This document shows positions 1 through 7,431 of a DNA stretch of 18,332 nt, piece after piece; the first letter of the stretch is position 1, and every line of letters begins with the position of its first letter. The notes under the pieces are model-generated. The model worked only from the letters and a program-made list of their open reading frames with translations. It ran no database searches and was not told the origin of the DNA. Location: NCBI GenBank assembly GCA_031404455.1, contig JANNHP010000374.1, forward strand, positions 1-18,332, read 5' to 3'. The stretch is from JANNHP01 sp031404455 (GTDB lineage Bacteria; Planctomycetota; JAJSAM01; JAJVHW01). Both the position numbers and the translations under genes were made by a program.

Positions 1-50
1 GGGGGGGGGGCCGCGCCGCCCCCCGCGGGGGGAGGGAGACCCTCCGGAGG
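1..50. repeat. G10 run and perfect GC palindromes at the window edge
   Basis: The window opens with ten G. A 14-base perfect palindrome follows at 19-32 (six C, GC, six G) and a 10-base one at 41-50 (CCTCCGGAGG). Such sequence is hard to sequence through, and poly-G is a known artefact of two-colour sequencing chemistry, so an assembly edge is the likeliest explanation. A real hairpin cannot be excluded. Confidence 0.5.
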
Positions 51-209
51 ACCGGACGTGGCGGATGTGCTCCATGGTGTTGGGCATGAGGTGGGAAGGA
101 GTCCATCGCGAAGCGTCGGGCATTGGCCCTAGCCTGTCTGCCGCGCGCCCGCTGAGTAGGGCATTGAAAGGAAGGAAGACGTGGGTCGAGCGCCGGTGAC
201 ACCGATCGT

Positions 210-236
210 CCGGCCATCCGGCCGGTCTCTTCTTTC
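210..236 (+). terminator. Weak terminator-like hairpin
   Basis: A 6-bp all-GC stem (CCGGCC 210-215 with GGCCGG 220-225) closes a four-base loop, followed by the pyrimidine tract TCTCTTCTTTC (226-236). The tail has no unbroken T run, so this is a weak candidate for an intrinsic terminator of transcription entering from the left. Confidence 0.3.
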
Positions 237-314
237 AGGAGGAGTTCGAGGTTTCGAAGGCTCCGGGTGTCCGCCTCGCGGGCGGGCGCCCACTCACTCA
301 GACGCAACTCGGCT

Positions 315-336
315 GCCGGACCAGCCCGGCCTTTTT
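315..336 (+). terminator. Intrinsic terminator candidate with T5 tail
   Basis: GCCGG (315-319) pairs with CCGGC (326-330) around the six-base loop ACCAGC, and CTTTTT (331-336) follows directly. This is the classic Rho-independent layout, and I noticed no other run of five T in this GC-rich window. It could end a transcript from the left, end a small RNA encoded in 1-330, or act as an attenuator. The 3' arm (326-330) is also part of the 10-bp stem 321-330/462-471, so the two structures exclude each other. Confidence 0.5.
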
Positions 337-471
337 CGAATTGCCCGGGAGGTCCGCGGGGGCTGGCGGGACCGCTCCGGCGGAACTTCCACCGGCTCGA
401 ACCCGTCCCCTGCCTTCCTTCATCGGCAATTCCCGGGACGGAGGATGAGCCAATCCGAGAAGCCGGGCTGG
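321..471 (+). ncRNA. Candidate structured RNA (nested long hairpin), family unknown
   Basis: Nested inverted repeats fold 321-471 into one extended structure. The closing stem is 321-330 with 462-471 (10 bp, perfect). Inside it lie 338-345 with 425-432 (8 bp, perfect), 347-352 with 413-418 (6 bp, one G-U), 365-370 with 402-407 (6 bp, one G-U), and an apical hairpin 377-384 with 388-395 closed by a three-base loop with one C/A mismatch. A side hairpin GGAT/ATCC (443-446, 453-456) sits in the 29-base 3' side of the large internal loop, opposite CUUUUUC (331-337). The shape loosely recalls 6S RNA (closing stem, asymmetric bubble, long apical stem), but I see no family-specific sequence. Strand is assumed from the downstream gene. 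High GC favours chance pairing, so confidence is modest. Confidence 0.3.
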
Positions 472-548
472 GATCGCGCCGCGTGACGCACCCCGTGCGG
501 CGCACCGCGCGGCGAGGGGAACATCGTCCCCCCGACTCCACGCCTCCT

Positions 549-554
549 TAGGAT
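549..554 (+). promoter_or_regulatory. -10 element TAGGAT for the kinase gene
   Basis: TAGGAT fits the TAnnnT core of a sigma-70-type -10 box and lies exactly 6 nt before the ATG at 561. Transcription would start at or next to the A of ATG, giving a leaderless mRNA. No Shine-Dalgarno precedes the start. No good -35 is visible; CGTCCC at 525-530 is a weak candidate at an 18-nt spacing. Confidence 0.4.
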
Positions 555-560
555 GGGGCG

Positions 561-1712
<1,152 letters not shown>

Positions 1713-1744
1713 AGGCGTCGTCACCGGCCCGCAAGGCCCGGCGG

Positions 1745-1750
1745 TACCCT
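1745..1750 (+). promoter_or_regulatory. -10 element TACCCT for the YkgJ-type gene
   Basis: TACCCT fits TAnnnT and sits exactly 6 nt before the GTG at 1757, the same geometry as the kinase and rsmA starts. It supports GTG 1757 as a leaderless start. There is no Shine-Dalgarno in the 44-nt gap after the kinase gene. Confidence 0.35.
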
Positions 1751-1756
1751 CTGCCG

Positions 1757-2650
1757 GTGAGCACCTGGTACCGGGACGGCCTTCGTTTCGCCTGCAAGCG
1801 GTGCGGGAACTGCTGCTCCGGCAAGGGCAGCGTGGTCGTGGTGACGCCGCGCGAACGCGAGGCGCTGGCGCGTCACCTCGGGATGCCCGTCGCCGAGTTC
1901 GAGGCCGCGCACACGAAAGTCGCGCTCGACGACGTCGTGCTCCGCGACGACGATGCGACCGGCGACTGCGAGTGGCTCGCGCGCGACGCCGACGGCACGA
2001 CCGCGTGCCGCGTCAACGCCGCGAAGCCCGACCAGTGCGCGAGCTACCCGTTCTGGCCCCGCGTCGTCGCGTCCCGCGAGACGTGGGAGATGGAGTCCGC
2101 GCGGTGCAGGGGCATCGGCGAAGGCGAACCGATCGCGCCGGACGAGATCGACCGGCGATCCGGCAGGGACGACGCCATGGCCGACCTCGACCTCTTGCTC
2201 GAGGAACTCGACTACGAGGTGAAGGACCTCGGCGCGCGCTGCTGGCTCTCGGGCGACTGCTGCGACTTCGACGCCAGCGGACACCGGCTCTACACCTCCG
2301 AGATCGAGGCCTTGCGTTTCGCTCGCGGCGTGGACCTCGCCGGATGGGATCCGTCGTCCCGTCTCTGCCCCGCGTGGAAGGACCGGCGCTGCACGGCGCG
2401 CGAGCACCGTCCGCTCGCCTGCCGGACGTACTTCTGCGACCCGAAGTTCAAGGACCGCGTGCAGGACCTGACCGAGCGGTACATCACCCGCCTGAAGTGG
2501 CTCCACGAGAAGCACCGGCTCGCCTGGGACTACCGGGATTTCCTCGCGCACCTCGCGCGGATCGGGACGGCGCAGCGCGGCGTTGCCAGCGAGGCAAACG
2601 ATCGTTACCAGGGCGAACCGGACAGCGACGCGGGCTTCACGCCGCGCTGA
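1757..2650 (+). CDS. Tandem YkgJ-family cysteine-cluster protein
   Basis: This 297-residue protein carries two YkgJ-type (zinc/iron-chelating, PF03692-like) cysteine clusters. The first module has CxxCxxCC at C13, C16, C19, C20, then C71, C84, and the typical KPDQCASYPFWP (90-101). The second has CWLSGDCCDF (162-171), C204, C212, and HRPLACRTYFCDP (217-229). There are 15 cysteines in all. The family probably binds a metal or an Fe-S cluster; its biochemical role is not established, and nothing here shows a substrate. The frame is open far upstream (from 632), but that part overlaps the kinase gene in another frame and reads as Arg/Pro-rich shadow. GTG 1757 is chosen because it directly precedes the conserved first module and has a -10 box 6 nt upstream. 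No signal peptide is seen, so the protein is cytosolic. The last 20 residues are hydrophilic and probably disordered. Confidence 0.85.
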   Translation: MSTWYRDGLRFACKRCGNCCSGKGSVVVVTPREREALARHLGMPVAEFEAAHTKVALDDVVLRDDDATGDCEWLARDADGTTACRVNAAKPDQCASYPFWPRVVASRETWEMESARCRGIGEGEPIAPDEIDRRSGRDDAMADLDLLLEELDYEVKDLGARCWLSGDCCDFDASGHRLYTSEIEALRFARGVDLAGWDPSSRLCPAWKDRRCTAREHRPLACRTYFCDPKFKDRVQDLTERYITRLKWLHEKHRLAWDYRDFLAHLARIGTAQRGVASEANDRYQGEPDSDAGFTPR

Positions 2651-2704
2651 CGCGCGCCGGGCACGATGGGCCTCCCGGGAATGCGTTTCCCCTTTCGCCG
2701 GTTC

Positions 2705-2720
2705 TGGCCCGGCATTCGCT
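2705..2720 (+). promoter_or_regulatory. Possible sigma-54 promoter before the phosphatase gene
   Basis: TGGCCCG-GCAT-TCGCT matches the -24/-12 consensus TGGCACG-N4-TTGCW at 10 of 12 defined positions. The essential GG (2706-2707) and GC (2718-2719) are at the required 12-nt spacing. Transcription would start near 2730, leaving a leader of about 48 nt with a Shine-Dalgarno. No rpoN or enhancer-binding protein gene is in the window, and chance matches occur in GC-rich DNA. Confidence 0.3.
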
Positions 2721-2765
2721 CGTAGTAGTGCGGAGTGGGCTCGCGGTGAGCGGCGCCCTCCCGAC

Positions 2766-2771
2766 GGAGAG
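2766..2771 (+). promoter_or_regulatory. Shine-Dalgarno GGAGAG fixing the start at 2778
   Basis: GGAGAG lies 6 nt before the ATG at 2778. The frame is open from 2583, but upstream candidates overlap the YkgJ gene, so this site decides the start. Its presence contrasts with the leaderless-looking neighbours. Confidence 0.65.
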
Positions 2772-2777
2772 ACTTCG

Positions 2778-3509
2778 ATGACGACCCTGGAACTGCACCC
2801 GAACGAGACCTTGCGAGACCACGTGCGCCGCATGCGGCGCATGCGGCACGACGGCATCGCCGTGTCCGCCCGTCAGGCGCTCGTCGCCGGGGAGACGGGC
2901 GACCTCGTCGAGTTCGTCCCGCTCGGCGAGAAACGCTGGCTCGTCGCACTGATCGACGCGAAGTCGCGGACGGCCCGCGGCGCCGGGATCGCCCGCGACG
3001 TGGCGCGTCTCATCGCCTTGCGCGCCCACTCCACCAGAAACCCCGGTGCGCTGCTCGCGGCCGCCAACGCGCTCGTTCACGAGTCCGCGGCCGGCGACGA
3101 ACTCGTCTCCGCGGCCGTGTTCGTCCTCGACGGCGTGCGGCGCACGATCCGCATGGCCAACGCGGGCCAGGTCGCTCCGCGCGCGGTCGGCCGCTCCGGC
3201 GGCGTCGTCGCCCTCGAAGGCCACGGTCCGGCGCTCGGTCTGCTCCCCGACGTGGACTACAGGGACGGCGGTCCGCTGCGTCTCGCGCCGGGCATGATCC
3301 TCGTCGCCGTCACCGACGGCGTCGTGGACGCGGTCGACCGCGAGGGCCACCCGTTCGGCCGCGAGGCGGTGGGCCGTTCGCTCGCCGCCGTCCGCGACTT
3401 CGGTCCGCGCGCGGTCGTTCGCCGCGTACTCGCCGATGCGGGCCGTCACGCATCTCCCGACGAGGCCGACGACCGCACCGCGCTCGCGTTCGGCTTCGTC
3501 GGCAGCTAG
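2778..3509 (+). CDS. SpoIIE/PP2C-type (RsbU-like) serine phosphatase, single domain
   Basis: This 243-residue protein matches the SpoIIE branch of PPM phosphatases along nearly its whole length. Visible blocks are VALIDAKSRT (56-65) in place of the usual D-x-S-G-x-G, AANALVHE (95-102), MANAGQVAP (126-134), ALGLLPD (152-158), LAPGMILVAVTDGVVDA (169-185), and the C-terminal DEADDRTALAF (228-238) with the metal-binding Asp pair 231-232. Such enzymes remove phosphate from Ser/Thr, classically on STAS anti-anti-sigma proteins, with two Mn or Mg ions. The first metal motif keeps Asp60 but loses the conserved glycines, and the segment before it (VAGETGDLVEF) lacks the standard GGDxxD, so activity may be reduced or altered. 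There is no sensor or response-regulator domain. The protein may oppose the kinase at 561 or regulate it; no STAS partner is in the window. Confidence 0.78.
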   Translation: MTTLELHPNETLRDHVRRMRRMRHDGIAVSARQALVAGETGDLVEFVPLGEKRWLVALIDAKSRTARGAGIARDVARLIALRAHSTRNPGALLAAANALVHESAAGDELVSAAVFVLDGVRRTIRMANAGQVAPRAVGRSGGVVALEGHGPALGLLPDVDYRDGGPLRLAPGMILVAVTDGVVDAVDREGHPFGREAVGRSLAAVRDFGPRAVVRRVLADAGRHASPDEADDRTALAFGFVGS

Positions 3510-3539
3510 GGGACCGTCCCGCTCCGCCCGCCCATGCCG

Positions 3540-3545
3540 TAGATT
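3540..3545 (+). promoter_or_regulatory. -10 element TAGATT for rsmA and the downstream operon
   Basis: TAGATT (four of six TATAAT positions, TAnnnT core) ends 6 nt before the GTG at 3552. This predicts a leaderless rsmA mRNA. Because all later genes are close or overlapping, this may also be the main promoter of the glycan locus. CGTCCC at 3515-3520 is a weak -35 candidate, resembling CGTCCC at 525-530 before the kinase. Confidence 0.38.
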
Positions 3546-3551
3546 GCGGCG

Positions 3552-4403
3552 GTGACCGCCGCGATCCCCCGCACCCGCGCCGATCTCGTCGCGCTGCTCG
3601 AATCGCGCGGGATACGGCTCTCGAAGCGCTTCGGGCAGAGCTTCCTCGTCGATCCGCAGCTCGCCGACGCGATCGTCGCCGACGCAGGAGTGCGGCCGGA
3701 CGACGTGGTCGTCGAGATCGGTCCGGGTGCGGGCGGGCTGACACAGCCGCTCGTCGCCGCGGCCGGGCGGGTCGTGGCCGTGGAGATCGACGCGGGGCTC
3801 GCGCAACTCCTGCGCGAGCACCTCGGCGGAAGCGCGCGGCTGAAGATCGTGCATGGCGACTGCCTCGACGGCGGGCTCCATCCGGAGATCACGCTCGCGT
3901 TCGACGAGGCGCGCCGCGCGGGCCGCCGCGCGCTCGTCGTCGCGAACCTGCCGTACTCGGTCGGCACCGAGGCGCTCGCGCGCCTGATGGACCTCGAGCC
4001 GCCGCCTGACGCCATCGTCGCCATGCTGCAAGCCGAGGTGTGCGACCGGCTCCGCGCGGCGCCGGGCTCGCGCGACTACGGACCGCTCGCGGTGCTCGCG
4101 TCGACGTCGGGGCGCGTCGAGACTCTCCGCCGCGTGCGGCCCGACGTGTTCTTCCCGCGGCCGACGGTCGAGAGCGTCGTCTTCCGCTGGACGCCCGATC
4201 CCTCCGCGCGCGTCCCCGCCGCGGCGCGCCGCCGCGCGAACGATTTCGCGGGCGCGGCGTTCCGTCAGCGGCGAAAGACGGTCGCGAAGTCGCTGCGCGA
4301 TGTCGCCGACGCGGCGTCGCTCGTCGCGGCGGGAATCGATCCGGCGTCGCGGCCGGAAGAGGTTCCGCCCGCCGCCTGGGTGCGTCTCGCGGGGGGCGCC
4401 TGA
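3552..4403 (+). CDS. rsmA: 16S rRNA (adenine-N6,N6)-dimethyltransferase RsmA/KsgA
   Basis: RsmA uses SAM to dimethylate two adjacent adenosines in helix 45 at the 3' end of 16S rRNA, a late step of small-subunit assembly. The 283-residue product has normal family length. It shows KRFGQSFLVD (25-34), SAM motif I EIGPGAGGLT (55-64), the acidic VEID (77-80), HGDCLD (101-106), the catalytic NLPY (132-135), MLQAEVCDRL (158-167), and the target-binding FPRPTVESVV (201-210), then FRQRRKTVAKSL near the C-terminus. The usual Q-K-E after MLQ is Q-A-E here, a minor change. Start is GTG 3552, since the conserved N-terminal helix begins nearby and no Shine-Dalgarno is present. The stop overlaps the start of the amidotransferase gene (TGATG), which ties a housekeeping gene to the glycan locus. 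Confidence 0.95.
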   Translation: MTAAIPRTRADLVALLESRGIRLSKRFGQSFLVDPQLADAIVADAGVRPDDVVVEIGPGAGGLTQPLVAAAGRVVAVEIDAGLAQLLREHLGGSARLKIVHGDCLDGGLHPEITLAFDEARRAGRRALVVANLPYSVGTEALARLMDLEPPPDAIVAMLQAEVCDRLRAAPGSRDYGPLAVLASTSGRVETLRRVRPDVFFPRPTVESVVFRWTPDPSARVPAAARRRANDFAGAAFRQRRKTVAKSLRDVADAASLVAAGIDPASRPEEVPPAAWVRLAGGA

Positions 4404-6217
4404 TGTGCGGCCTCGCCGGCTGGTTCGACACGGGGCCCGGCGCCGGACCGCCGCCCGACGAGCGCGCGCGCCGCGCGGCGCTCGACGCGCTCGCGGCGCG
4501 CGGACCCGACGGCGAGGGCGTCGCGATCGGCCACGGGTTCGGGCTGCTCCACCGGCGTCTCGCCATCGTGGACGCCGCGGGCGGCGCCCAGCCGATGGCG
4601 GGGCCGCGCGCGGGGCAGGTCCTGGCCTGGAACGGCGAGCTCTTCGACCACGCTTCGCGCCGCCGTGCGCTCGAGGCGTCCGGCGAGACGTTCTCGACGA
4701 GGAGCGACACCGAGGTGCTCGCGCGACTCCTCGCGAAGGACGGCGCCGCCGCGCTCTCGTCGCTCCGCGCGCAGTTCGCGATCGCCTGGATCGACGGCGG
4801 CACGCTGCTCCTCGCTCGCGACCGCGCCGGCGAGAAGCCGCTCTTCTGGCGCACGGACGGCGACCGCATCCTCTTCGCGTCCACGCTCGCCGCGCTCGCC
4901 GCGCTGGCGCCCTTCCCGCGCGAACTCGACCGCGAGGCGCTGTCGCTCTACCTCTCGTGGGGATTCGTGCCGGCGCCGCTCACCATCTTCGCGGGCGTCC
5001 GCAAGGTGCGAGCGGGCGAGTGGCTGCGAGCGACGCCGGGCGGGCGCGTCGAGATCGGACGGATGCCGCCGCCGCCTCGGCACGAGCCCATCTCCGAGAA
5101 GGACGCCGTCCCCGCGCTGCGGGAAGCGCTCGCCGAGGCCGCGCGCCTGCGACTCGAGAGCTCCGACGTGCCGGTGGGCGTCTTCCTCTCGGGCGGCCTC
5201 GATTCGATCGCAGTCGCGGCGGTGCTCCGCGACGTCGGCTCGCTCCGCACGTTCACCGTGCGATCGCGCGACGCCGCGACGGACGAGTCCGCCGACGCGC
5301 GACGCGCGGCCGCGGCGCTCGGCGTGCGGCACGACGTGATCGACGCGCCGTCCGGCGATCCCGATGCGTGGCGCGCGTCGCTCCTTCGCCACGGCGAGCC
5401 CTTCGCCGCGCAGAGCGCCGTCGCGATCGATCTCATGGCCGCCGCCGCGAGCCGTCACGTGGACGTCGTCCTCACCGGCGACGGCGGCGACGAAGCGCTC
5501 GGCGGCTACGAGCGGCACCGGATCCTCCTGAAGATCGCGTCGCTCCCGCAGTTGCCGAAGATGCCGATGTCGTCGGCGGGTCCGCTGCGACGACTCGCGC
5601 GCGCGTTCGAGATCGCGTCGCTCGCGCCGTCGGACCGTTACGCGGCGATGTACGAAGTGTTCGGCGCCTGGCGCGCGCGCGTCACGCCGGGCGACGACGG
5701 CGCCGCCGCGCGGGCGCTGATCCGCGCCGAGTGGCGGGACGCCGGCGCCGGCGACGTCTCCGCGATGCTGCGCGTGGACCGCGCGTTCGAGCTGCCGGAT
5801 TCGCACTGCGCCAAGGTGGACTCCGCGTGCATGGGCAACGGCGTCGAGCCGCGCTGTCCGTGGCTCGATCCGAACGTGCAGGCCGTGTGCGACGCGATGC
5901 CGCCGCGCATGCGGATCCGCGGCCGGACGACGAAGGTCGCGCTGCGCGAACTCGTCCGCCGCGAGCTGCCCGCGCCGCTCGCCGCGGAGATCGTGTCCCG
6001 CCCGAAGCGGGGGTTCTCCTCGGGTTTCGACGAGGCGCTGCGGTCCGAGACGACGCGCGACCTGCTCCTCTCCGGCGCGCTCGAGCGCGTCGGCGGCGTG
6101 GACGCCGAGGTCGCGCACGCCCTGTGGAAGGAGCACCGCGAGGGTCGCGGCAATCACCGATTCCGGCTCTTCGTGCTGACCGCGCTGGCGCTCTTCGCGG
6201 ACGCGCGCCCGGCATGA
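4403..6217 (+). CDS. Asparagine synthase (glutamine-hydrolysing)-type amidotransferase
   Basis: This 604-residue two-domain enzyme takes ammonia from glutamine and forms an amide by ATP-driven adenylation. In the N-terminal class II glutaminase domain (about 1-190), Cys2 is the nucleophile after Met removal (MCGLAGWF). RGPDG (33-37), RLAIVD (52-57), NGEL (77-80), SDTEV (101-105) and ARDRAGEKPLF (138-148) follow. The synthetase domain (about 230-600) has the PP-loop SGGLDS (263-268), DESADARRAA (294-303) and TGDGGDEALGGYE (358-370), then PWLDPNVQ and SRPKRGFSSGF in the C-terminal third. All key residues are present. The frame is open from 4040, but ATG 4403 is the true start because Cys must be residue 2. 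In polysaccharide loci such AsnB paralogues are thought to amidate a sugar acid or amino-acid group rather than make free asparagine. That role is inferred from context. Confidence 0.92.
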   Translation: MCGLAGWFDTGPGAGPPPDERARRAALDALAARGPDGEGVAIGHGFGLLHRRLAIVDAAGGAQPMAGPRAGQVLAWNGELFDHASRRRALEASGETFSTRSDTEVLARLLAKDGAAALSSLRAQFAIAWIDGGTLLLARDRAGEKPLFWRTDGDRILFASTLAALAALAPFPRELDREALSLYLSWGFVPAPLTIFAGVRKVRAGEWLRATPGGRVEIGRMPPPPRHEPISEKDAVPALREALAEAARLRLESSDVPVGVFLSGGLDSIAVAAVLRDVGSLRTFTVRSRDAATDESADARRAAAALGVRHDVIDAPSGDPDAWRASLLRHGEPFAAQSAVAIDLMAAAASRHVDVVLTGDGGDEALGGYERHRILLKIASLPQLPKMPMSSAGPLRRLARAFEIASLAPSDRYAAMYEVFGAWRARVTPGDDGAAARALIRAEWRDAGAGDVSAMLRVDRAFELPDSHCAKVDSACMGNGVEPRCPWLDPNVQAVCDAMPPRMRIRGRTTKVALRELVRRELPAPLAAEIVSRPKRGFSSGFDEALRSETTRDLLLSGALERVGGVDAEVAHALWKEHREGRGNHRFRLFVLTALALFADARPA

Positions 6218-6252
6218 ACGGAATCGCCCTCCACCTGCGTGCCCGCTGAGCC

Positions 6253-7431
6253 ATGCGAGTCCTCTTCGCCTCCTACGACGCGATCGCCGACGGCCCCGGC
6301 CGTTCGCAGACGATTCCGTACCTGCGCGGACTCTCGGAGCGTGGCCATGCGATGGCGATGCTCTCGTTCGAGCGGCCCGAGGTGCTCGACGACGCCGCGC
6401 GGATCGAGGAAGTCTCGGCCGCGCTCGGCGGCGCACCGTGGACGCGCGTGAAGTGGCGCCGCAGTCCGCCGCGCGACCTCGTCTACGGACTCGCGGCGAT
6501 GCGGCGCGCCGTCCGCGAGCACGAGGCGACGCTCGTCCACGCGCGCGGCTACGTGCCCGCGTTCCTGGCACAGCGTCTGTCGATCCCCTTCCTCTTCGAC
6601 ATGCGCGGCTTCTGGCCCGACGAGCGCGCCGACGGCGGACTGTGGACACGGAAGGGCCTCGGCTACCGGCTCTGGAAGCGCATCGAGAAGGGCCTCTGTC
6701 GCGACGCGCGCGGGATCGTGGTCCTCACGGAGCGCGCGAAGAGCGAGTTGCGCCGTCTCGGCCTCGCACCGGAGACGACGCCGATCCGCGTGATCCCGAC
6801 GTGCGCGGACCTCTCGCGATTTCGCGCCGTCCCCGCGGCCGAGCGCCCGCCGGAGTGCCGCGGCGCCGCGGCGCGCTACCTGATCTTCGGCTCCACGGGA
6901 ACGTGGTACCTACGCGACGAGACGCTCGATCTCGCGGCGCTGGCGCTCCGCCGCGATCCAGCCGCCGTGCTGCACGTGCTGACGCTCGACCCGCCCGCGC
7001 CGCTCGCCGACGGCCTCGCGCGCCGCGGCGTGGACCCGCGGCGATGTCTCGTCCGCGCGATCGCCCCCGCGGACGCCGCTCGGTGGATTTCGGGCGCCCG
7101 CGCCGCGATCATCCTCCTACGATCGACCTGGTCGAAGGGGGCGTCGTGCCCCACGAAACTCGGTGAACTCCTCGGCTGCGGCGTGCCGGTCGTCATGAAC
7201 CGCGGCATCGGCGACGCCGATCGCATCCTCGACGAGGCAGAGGTGGGCGTGACGGTGACCGGATTCGATGCCGATGCCTACGAGGCCTCGCTCGCGGCAC
7301 TCGACCGCCTCTGGGCTGTCGGTGCGCGGGGCGTCGTCGCGCGCTGCCGCGAGGTCGCGGAGCGCGAGTACGCCCTGCCGATCGGCGTGGACCGCTACGA
7401 CGCTGCCTACCGGGAGGCCGAGCGGACGTGA
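6253..7431 (+). CDS. Glycosyltransferase family 4-like enzyme
   Basis: This 392-residue GT-B fold enzyme probably transfers a sugar from a nucleotide donor to a lipid-linked acceptor at the inner face of the membrane. The N-terminal half has an acceptor-domain pattern: GPGRSQTIPYLRGLSERGH (14-32, the GR...L..L..RGH signature), LVHARGY (94-100), FLFDMRGFWPDER (113-125) and VVLTERAKSEL (156-166). The C-terminal half has IPTCADLSRF (181-190), IFGSTGTWYL (211-220) and the donor-binding PTKLGELLGCGVPVVMN (300-316) with the expected Glu305 and Gly310. Length is typical. The start is ATG 6253, 35 nt after the amidotransferase, without a clear Shine-Dalgarno. The last codons overlap the next start (GTGA). 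Sugar specificity cannot be read from sequence. Confidence 0.88.
   Translation: MRVLFASYDAIADGPGRSQTIPYLRGLSERGHAMAMLSFERPEVLDDAARIEEVSAALGGAPWTRVKWRRSPPRDLVYGLAAMRRAVREHEATLVHARGYVPAFLAQRLSIPFLFDMRGFWPDERADGGLWTRKGLGYRLWKRIEKGLCRDARGIVVLTERAKSELRRLGLAPETTPIRVIPTCADLSRFRAVPAAERPPECRGAAARYLIFGSTGTWYLRDETLDLAALALRRDPAAVLHVLTLDPPAPLADGLARRGVDPRRCLVRAIAPADAARWISGARAAIILLRSTWSKGASCPTKLGELLGCGVPVVMNRGIGDADRILDEAEVGVTVTGFDADAYEASLAALDRLWAVGARGVVARCREVAEREYALPIGVDRYDAAYREAERT

Larger units (their letters stand above)
1..560. other. Non-coding left flank, no supported gene
   Basis: I see no convincing gene here. The open frames at 181-486 (+), 267-551 (+) and 298-579 (-) encode Arg/Pro-rich, low-complexity protein with no recognisable motif and look like by-products of high GC. 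The stretch holds a G10 run and GC palindromes at 1-50, a weak hairpin with a pyrimidine-rich tail (210-236), a good terminator-like hairpin (315-336), nested inverted repeats (321-471), a short hairpin (516-531), and the likely promoter of the kinase gene (549-554). The contig-edge nature of the first 50 bases is an inference. Confidence 0.6.

Noticed and set aside
391..410. tRNA T-arm-like string GGCTCGAACCC
   Set aside because: The flanks do not pair as a T stem, and no acceptor, D or anticodon arm can be placed around it.
238..480. Cobalamin riboswitch or other known riboswitch
   Set aside because: A few strings resemble cobalamin riboswitch parts (GATGAGCC), but the GCCACTG core and the AGGGAA box are absent. 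I found no TPP, SAM or glycine signatures either.
181..551. Small + frames in the left flank
   Set aside because: They have no motif, no good ribosome site and a low-complexity composition, and they overlap the inverted repeats.
2657..2695. Possible terminator after the YkgJ gene
   Set aside because: CCGGG/CCCGG has a 12-base loop and a mixed TTTCCCCTTTC tail. A second hairpin (2677-2691) overlaps it. Neither is convincing.
4265..6649. 794-codon - strand frame opposite the amidotransferase
   Set aside because: It is very Arg-rich and antisense to a complete, motif-rich gene. Length comes from the lack of stop codons at high GC.
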